Assembly (NCBI GenBank): GCA_027575765.1
Contig: JANBPT010000489.1
Span: 1 to 33,747, forward strand
DNA length: 33,747 nucleotides
From: Tieghemiomyces parasiticus
Taxonomy: Eukaryota > Kickxellomycota > Dimargaritomycetes > Dimargaritales > Dimargaritaceae
Direction: 5' to 3'
Part shown: positions 28,138 to 33,747 of the stretch, piece by piece
Position numbering within the stretch: position 1 is the first letter of the stretch
How the letters are laid out: each line of letters begins with the position of its first letter
Translations under genes and position numbers: made by a program
The notes under the pieces: generated by a model
Told to the model about the DNA's origin: nothing
Database searches by the model: none
Seen by the model: the letters and a program-made list of their open reading frames with translations, nothing else

Positions 28138-30060
28138 TTACTCCGTCTTCACCTTTCCCTCCGTAGCTTCACCCTCTTGGGCCGCCCGCTTGGGGAACTT
28201 CCACCACTGGTACAACAAGACGACAAACACAATATCGTCACGGAAGGCGCTAGCGCGGGTGAGTCCGGGCATGGGGATAACGAGGGCAAAAAGGTCGTCG
28301 ACAAAGGTATTGATGGCACGGTACACGAACGTGGTGATGGACATGGCTTCGACAGAACGGAGCCGGTGGTTGAGAAACAGTTGCGGCGTCATGTTGACGA
28401 ACCCTAGGAGGTAAATGGCCGCCATGAGGGTGTCGAGCGCCCACGAGTAAATCCCACGGTGTTTCCAATACACCAGGGAATACCCGGCGTAACCCACAAT
28501 GAGAGGGACGCAGAGGTACGCCAGCCGCCAGAAAATGCGATCGTCGTATTCACGGCTCAAACGCTCGCTCTCGGCGAGGTCCGTCGTGGGTGCGACCGGA
28601 TCCAATGAATCCTCATCGGTGAGCGGGGTCTTCTCATCGGCCTTTTGGCCGGCGGCACCCTCTACGGGCTTCGCCTTACCGACCCGCGCCTCGTGCTCCT
28701 CTCGCTTCAATAACCGACGCAACTTCATAGCTTTCCACGATTCGACGACCGCTGACACTACCGCACCACCGAGCACCAAGACGCCGGAGTCACGGCGACG
28801 GTCCCATACGTAGAGGACCGACAACCAAGCGGTGACCGCGGCCATCATAACGGAGCTGCGCGAGATCCCGCGTACGTTGGCCTTGCGTGACCAGTGTGCG
28901 ATATCGGCCTTGACCGCTAGCGTCTCAAACAGGAGGTGCAGCGTGGCCGCCAGGATCGTGATGGCCAGCAGGGTCGGGTTAACCTCAAAGATCATCTTGC
29001 GGAGGGATTCCACTTCATTGCCCGAGACGCCCAGTATCGGGTTTTGGCCGGCCGAGAGTTGCGCAAAGGAGGCGTCAAGGACCCGCGTCAGGCGGTACCA
29101 ACCCAAAGGAACCGTCTTGATGGTGAGGGTGAGTGGAAAGACCCACTGGGCGGCCGAAGAGGTGGAGTCTTCCCCACCATCGGTGGAAGTCACAGCCAGA
29201 TCTGCCACCGGCTTGAGGTGTTCACGCCGGGTGGCCATCGGGTTGGCGCCCAATAGCGGGAGGTAGGGCCGGTCGTCAGTGGTTAGCGCTACGCGCAGGC
29301 TTCTGGCGTAGTCCCCGGGTACGCCACTGTGCGGGTAGTGGCTGCGGTCATTAACGAGGTCGATGGCCAGTCGGGACTTCCAGTGGGGCACCGGATGGGC
29401 GTCGGAAGCATCGACTGCTTTCGGCGAAGGAGCTGGTGTCCCGGTGGCCTCGTCACCTAGTAAGTTACGCTCGGTGTAGAGGTCACGCTTGGCTAGGACG
29501 GTTAGCGGGACGGTGGTCACGAGGACATCCGGACGGTTTTGCCACGTCTCGGGATTCTGCCAGTCAACGTAGTCCGGATAGACTACGGCGGTTAGCTGGA
29601 GTCCCTGCGCGTCCAGCTCCTGGGCGGCTTCTTCCTTCGTATCTCCAAGCGACCCGTGAACCGGGCGGCTCTCGAATGTCACGGGCCAAGTGATATTGCG
29701 TTCTAAATTGAGATCAATTTCCCGTAGTGACAGAGGTGACCCGCCGTCGGTGGTGGTGGTAGACCATAGGGGCCGGTGCTGCGAACGGCCTCGTTGGCGT
29801 ACCAAATCCTGGAAGCTGGAGGTGCGGGGTTGAACGTACAGGTCAATATGAAACCGCTGGTCCGGCTGGAAAAACGGGGTGTGGTAGCGTACTGGTCCGC
29901 CGCCATTGGTGGACGAGTCGGCCGAGGCCGGTCGCGGGTTGTAGTAGGGAAAGTAGAAGGTCGGGAAGAAGAGGCTGATGATGGCAAAGACGATGTTGCC
30001 CAAGTAGACCGCGAAGAGCGCCACCGTGAGGAGCGTGACGCCCCGGCCGAGGAGACCCAT
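28138..30060 (-). CDS. CLPTM1/CLPTM1L-family multipass membrane protein (candidate GPI-precursor scramblase)
   Basis: 640 residues in one exon. The N-terminus has a hydrophobic segment (about 8-32) followed by a large luminal domain of about 320 residues, then several membrane spans from about 355 on. The family signature is in the C-terminal part: YLLGFVNMTPQLFLNHRLRSV, then NTFVDDLFALVIPMP and FRDDIVFVVLLYQWWKFP (about 606-623). The tail is short, charged and cytosolic-looking. Human CLPTM1L acts in the ER as a scramblase for glucosaminyl-phosphatidylinositol in GPI-anchor synthesis, while CLPTM1 affects receptor trafficking; which role applies here is inferred from family only. Length lies between the two human members. 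A Lys/Glu-rich cytosolic loop of about 50 residues (about 447-500, with KREEHEARVGKAKPV) interrupts the membrane region. Divergent from TIM54. Confidence 0.9.
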   Translation of the reverse strand: MGLLGRGVTLLTVALFAVYLGNIVFAIISLFFPTFYFPYYNPRPASADSSTNGGGPVRYHTPFFQPDQRFHIDLYVQPRTSSFQDLVRQRGRSQHRPLWSTTTTDGGSPLSLREIDLNLERNITWPVTFESRPVHGSLGDTKEEAAQELDAQGLQLTAVVYPDYVDWQNPETWQNRPDVLVTTVPLTVLAKRDLYTERNLLGDEATGTPAPSPKAVDASDAHPVPHWKSRLAIDLVNDRSHYPHSGVPGDYARSLRVALTTDDRPYLPLLGANPMATRREHLKPVADLAVTSTDGGEDSTSSAAQWVFPLTLTIKTVPLGWYRLTRVLDASFAQLSAGQNPILGVSGNEVESLRKMIFEVNPTLLAITILAATLHLLFETLAVKADIAHWSRKANVRGISRSSVMMAAVTAWLSVLYVWDRRRDSGVLVLGGAVVSAVVESWKAMKLRRLLKREEHEARVGKAKPVEGAAGQKADEKTPLTDEDSLDPVAPTTDLAESERLSREYDDRIFWRLAYLCVPLIVGYAGYSLVYWKHRGIYSWALDTLMAAIYLLGFVNMTPQLFLNHRLRSVEAMSITTFVYRAINTFVDDLFALVIPMPGLTRASAFRDDIVFVVLLYQWWKFPKRAAQEGEATEGKVKTE

Positions 30061-30635
30061 GAGATGGATGGTAGGCTTTGGATAAGGGAGATGAGAGTAA
30101 TGGCGAATAAGATAAGGACGGCCGATGGAGCGACGGGGTCCCAGTAGAGTTGACTATATTGGGAGAGGAGCTGCCGATGGGAAGCCCCACCCTGAAAGTA
30201 TATACTTGACAGGCCTAGTACACTAGGTCAGGGTGGTTAGGTAGGGCATGCGCCGGGCCAGCTGGAGGGCATGTAGCGACAGGCTGGCTGGGGCTGCCGC
30301 GTGGGCTCCTCGGCCATGCATAGAACCCTTGGAACTGGATATCACTCATCGTTGTAGCCGCCGCTCCTCCCTTCCACAGGTACAACGATCCTTTTCTTTT
30401 TTTTTTTGGATGCAGGTGTGTGTGTGTTCAGGAGGTAGAAGGACGTCTCTCGGTTGTACACTAGCCCTTCCCCTTAACCTTGCCTAGATCCCCCAATCCT
30501 CCAGATCACCACTATCACGGTTCCTGGATTGCCCTCCCCATTCTCACCTGCCGCTCCTGCATCACTCGGGAATTCCTACCGTCGAATCTTTGTCCTACCG
30601 ATCACCAACCTCCATATACTCCTTAATTCTTGCCC
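30061..30635. promoter_or_regulatory. Divergent promoter region of CLPTM1-family gene and TIM54
   Basis: 575 bp between two start codons on opposite strands. It carries a palindromic TATA-like AGTATATACT at 30197-30206 (about 137 nt before the CLPTM1-family ATG), a T-rich run and GT repeat near 30395-30427, and a CT-rich leader directly before the TIM54 ATG. Confidence 0.5.
30197..30206 (-). promoter_or_regulatory. TATA-like palindrome upstream of CLPTM1-family gene
   Basis: AGTATATACT is self-complementary and contains TATATA at a usual fungal distance from the minus-strand start codon. Function is inferred. Confidence 0.4.
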
Positions 30636-31899
30636 ATGGCTAACTTCAAGATCCCGTCACCTAAGACCACGGCATTCGTGGCGGTGCTCAGCGCCATCGT
30701 TGGTGTGAAGAAGTACGACACGTACCGTGCCGATTCCATCCGCGAGCGTATCAAGGCCGAGGCCAGCGTGAAAGCCAAGGAACCACTCGACCCCATGGCA
30801 CTGCCCACCAAGGTTATCGTGTACCTCACCCCACCTCCTGGTGATGGTATCCACAAAAGCCGGATATATTTCCGGGACTTTGTCAAGGTAAGTCGTATAT
30901 ATATGTATACCGCAGGTGAGGCGGACACGAGGCCGACGGCTTAAATGGTTTATTTGGCCATCCCCGAGTCACCATGATTGCTTGCTAACCTTGTTTGTGA
31001 TATTATGTTCATACTCGTCTGGACACATACTTACCGCGGATCCTGTCCTTCTGGTAAATTGATCTGGTCAGCCGATCTTCGACGCTGGTGCTCTCGACTA
31101 CGACGTGATTGAAGCTAAAGAGGCCGGCGATATCCACACGGCTGTGAGCCAGGAGCTCTTGGAACGCCGCCGGGATCAGATCCCCGCACCGCCCGGCACT
31201 AATGACACAGCCTCAAATGCCGAGACCATTCCGCCCAGCCCAGTCCAAAAAATCGACGTTCGAACGGTCCCAAAAATCGCCATTGGTCGCCAGGTCCTGG
31301 CTGAAATTTACAATGGTCTGAGCGAAGGCAGCACTGGATCACTCAACATCACCCCTGAGCCCGTGCCTGATCTGGTCACAGAAGTGGCTGCCGTCACTGA
31401 TGCGACTACGGAGCAGACTACCGAAGCCACCGACGCGGCCGACCTATCCACCGAAACAGCACCTGTTTCGGAACCCGAGCCTTTTCTAGTGGATCCGGCG
31501 GACGCCACCCCTACCACCACCACCAACACTATCTCGCCACCTTCGGAGCCATCCGTTGACTATGATGCCCTCGACACGGGTGACCTCCCTCTCCTCCCGG
31601 TCGTGGGCTTCATCAACTTCAAGAACCGCATCGGATGGCTCAGCATGCCCGGCCGGATCCTAGGGTTCTTCAACACCGCACCGCAGGTGGAGAAAATTGG
31701 CGAGCAGGCCCTCAGTGTCGTTCTGGAAGCCCGTCGGCCGTTCCGTAACCCTGAGGATTTGTATCGAGGACAAGATGACGATGTGGCCCATGGGCTGGAG
31801 CCCAAAGATATTGTACCCGTTGTGATGGAGCCCCGTGTCATGGATAATCTGGTGGTCTTTGATGTGCCCAAATGTCCGCCAGGGTCGGAGCACGTTTAA
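30636..31899 (+). CDS. TIM54: Tim54, subunit of the mitochondrial TIM22 inner-membrane carrier translocase
   Basis: Part of the TIM22 complex that inserts carrier proteins into the mitochondrial inner membrane. Two exons, 30636-30887 and 31072-31899, flank a 184-nt phase-0 intron (GTAAGT...TCAG) and give 359 residues. The N-terminus has a weak hydrophobic stretch (TTAFVAVLSAIVGV, 11-24) that may be the membrane anchor. The Tim54 hallmark follows: VIVYLTPPPGDGIHKSRIYF (60-79), then after the intron PIFDAGALDYDVIEAKEAGD and a basic ELLERRRD. A Thr/Glu/Asp/Pro-rich linker (about 165-260) lacks structure, then LLPVVGFINFKNRIGWL and the C-terminal conserved block resume. The protein is shorter than yeast Tim54 (478) but near that of fission yeast. 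The ATG at 30636 has a CCCATGG context. AATAAA follows 7 nt after the stop. Confidence 0.92.
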
Positions 31900-31905
31900 A
31901 CCGAA

Positions 31906-31911
31906 AATAAA
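31906..31911 (+). terminator. Polyadenylation-type signal of TIM54
   Basis: AATAAA begins 7 nt after the TIM54 stop codon; the sequence downstream is A/T-rich with a T-run near 32019-32028. Cleavage shortly after would give a very short 3' UTR. Confidence 0.5.
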
Positions 31912-32438
31912 GGTGAAGAGATATAAACAAAGAAAGGTATTGAGTGTTAAGTGTGAGGTAGGGTAGGGAGTGATGTCTCCTGCAGAGTATTATAGTGCAC
32001 GGTTTATTGGTATATACTTTTTTTTTTCCTTTAACATCTGATCACAATGTTGGTGGCATTGTCCCTGAGAATAGATAACCCATCCCGAAATGGCGACTAG
32101 GTGCTATGCAGGTATAGGCGGAATCCGTGAGACGTAGCTAGGTGGATTATTAATTCTCTATTTAGTTTCTTTGATGGTTGGCTGTTTCACAAGGGAAACC
32201 AGCTGATAGCTTTCCCAAGTAGGGCGCACCCCACCACCCAATGTACCGTCTAAATGACGATGCTCAAAGACCACATTAGAGATGAATAGCGCGTTACATA
32301 TCAGACTACCCCAATCCCCTTACATAGTGAACAATCAGTTCTTAAATAAGATGGGGGTACTGTGAGGGGGTTCGCCACCTCCATCGCGCGCGAGTATGCG
32401 CACATACCTACGTTACCCTGAGGGAGGAGAAGGAGGAA

Positions 32439-32448
32439 GGGGGGGGGG
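32439..32448. repeat. Ten-base G homopolymer
   Basis: One of several long G/C homopolymers confined to non-coding DNA here (also 8078-8086, 17584-17591, 24962-24972, 25221-25230, 25805-25813). Confidence 0.9.
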
Positions 32449-33456
32449 CGGTGAGTCAATCACACACCCTTGACCTGTTCTGTGTTACGGATAGGCCCGC
32501 TATGACCTGACCCTATCTCGGTGGGCCTAATATGGGTGGCCTAGTGGGTTTTACCGGTAGAGCCAGGGGAGCATGGTGCACGGGATGTCGGAGACAAGGA
32601 AAGGGGCCGCCATTAAGGAAAACTCCGCCAGCCTCGGGGCGCCCCAGAAAACGAGGCATGATGGGAGGCCTACGTTAGGCGAATTTTTATACACCCTCTT
32701 CGTTACTACCTCTAGTATTAGGAACCCCCTCCCCCCTCCCCTACAGCGAGGGGTCGTCTAGATCGACGAATAACCGTCGTTAGATATGTGAGTATGTATA
32801 ACGATGGTAAGTTACTCCAGTCTGGGTTCACATCTATGCAGTCAATAGAGGGGGGAGGGAAACTGTACGGACGGTGCCTCCCGTGGCGGACGGACCCTTG
32901 ATCGCGTGAGAGTTACCTTAACCCCCTCCCCGCCAACTTATCTTTAGCCACGCTGCCAGCCGATCTATCGGAGTCTATTTCCATCTTGGGCGTTAGCAAT
33001 GGAATAAATAGGGCATCTACGTTGAGTATTGTAGTAGCGTGTGACCAGAGTATCCTTGTAGATAAATAGATTTAGACTGAACCATCACGGGCGAAGGCCA
33101 TTACCTCCTATTTGCCTCTCACTTGACAAACCCATTTCAAGATTAGAGGTGGGACATCATTTACACAAGTGAATGGTGTAGAATAGCTATCCAATGGACG
33201 GCGGTGTTTGTGACCAGGAAAATACAATATGTAAGTGTATGTAATGCCAATGATAATTGTCAGAGGGTGCTTGAGAGGAAGCGTAAGCGAGATTGGAGCG
33301 AGTAAAAAGCACCCAAGTAAAAACGGGGGGTGAATAGCGAATATGTAATAGTGGTATCGGATGAAGAAGTAATCGATCGCTAGTGGTGGTTTCTACCGAT
33401 TGGCTCCCCCCCTTCCCTTGTAACCACGCCAAGTCATCAAAACTAATCGACCCAGA

Positions 33457-33747
33457 TTAAGCCTTTTCATCACTGGCGTACACTGAGTCATCCTTGGGCA
33501 GGGGCCGGGGCTCATAGCCCTCCTCATTACATCCGCTCGTTTCGGTGATCTTGTACACGACGGGGGCCATGAGGGGGATGGAGGCGGTGAGTAGAGCCCA
33601 ATTGACGATGAACTGGGCAAGGAAGCTAGTGCCGACGGCGTCGATACGCCAGGCGACGGCACCGCCGGCTGACTGGACCCCCTTGTAGTACCCAGCGTAC
33701 CGCGATAGCTGGGTGCTATCGTTAGTGAGGGTACCCATGAGCCAGTA
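33457..33747 (-). CDS. UNC93-like MFS protein, C-terminal end (gene continues beyond window)
   Basis: The last 96 residues of a longer protein whose frame is open through the right edge (reads YWLMGTLTND before the first internal Met). SRYAGYYKGVQSAGGAVAWR and two hydrophobic spans (about 42-66 of the fragment) match the C-terminal helices of fungal UNC93-like members of the major facilitator superfamily (the DUF895 type; I recall the LARFVGFYKGIQSAGAAVSWR-type block). The tail is short, acidic and cytosolic-looking, ending DDSVYASDEKA. Function of fungal UNC93-like proteins is largely unknown. The family assignment rests on one conserved block. Confidence 0.8.
   Translation of the reverse strand, partial: YWLMGTLTNDSTQLSRYAGYYKGVQSAGGAVAWRIDAVGTSFLAQFIVNWALLTASIPLMAPVVYKITETSGCNEEGYEPRPLPKDDSVYASDEKA

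Larger units (their letters stand above)
31900..33456. other. Gene-free spacer between TIM54 and UNC93-like gene (convergent)
   Basis: About 1.55 kb between two 3' ends. It includes the AATAAA polyadenylation-type signal at 31906-31911, a 10-G run (32439-32448) and an isolated ATG directly followed by GTAAGT (32804-32812). No recognisable gene. Confidence 0.5.

Noticed and set aside
32185..32215. Imperfect hairpin near GGCTGTTTC / GAAACCAGC, considered as a structured RNA
   Set aside because: Stem has a bulge and no known riboswitch or snoRNA core is present.

Overview
This is nuclear DNA from a fungus. Long GC-rich reading frames alternate with gene-free spacers of 0.6-3 kb. Introns are short (about 130-290 nt) with GTAAGT-like donors, and the proteins are fungal or eukaryotic housekeeping types (Tim54, Sec7, Arl1, coactosin, peroxisomal acyl-CoA oxidase, mitochondrial lysyl-tRNA synthetase). 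The mix of intronless giant genes, GC-rich coding DNA and coactosin fits an early-diverging lineage (zoopagomycete or chytrid grade), but that placement is inference; nothing in the window names the species.

Layout. 1-1906 (-): mitochondrial-type lysyl-tRNA synthetase, cut by the window edge, one intron. 4594-6714 (+): acyl-CoA oxidase. 6936-8575 (-): coactosin-like actin-binding protein, rebuilt from seven coding exons, three of them only 15-19 nt. 9271-11073 and 14108-15805 (-): two MFS transporters of the ZIFL/TetA-like type, a same-strand duplicate pair 3 kb apart. 18279-24686 (-): Sec7/BIG-type Arf-GEF of about 2,135 residues in one exon. 25767-26746 (-): Arl1 GTPase, whose first coding exon is just ATGG. 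28138-30060 (-): CLPTM1/CLPTM1L-family membrane protein. 30636-31899 (+): Tim54, one intron. 33457-33747 (-): C-terminal end of an UNC93-like MFS protein, cut by the window edge.

Functional links. Sec7 and Arl1 lie next to each other on one strand; both act at the trans-Golgi, and Arl1-family GTPases help recruit Sec7/BIG exchange factors. CLPTM1 and TIM54 are divergent across a 575-bp promoter region. The two MFS paralogs keep the membrane core and an acidic dileucine motif but differ in the central cytoplasmic loop, which is His-rich in only one of them. The remaining genes look unrelated to each other.

I saw no rRNA, convincing tRNA, CRISPR array, transposon or phage element. No clearly new multi-gene system is evident. 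The most notable points are the very small exons (coactosin, ARL1), the transporter duplication with a candidate metal-binding loop, and the Golgi gene pair.
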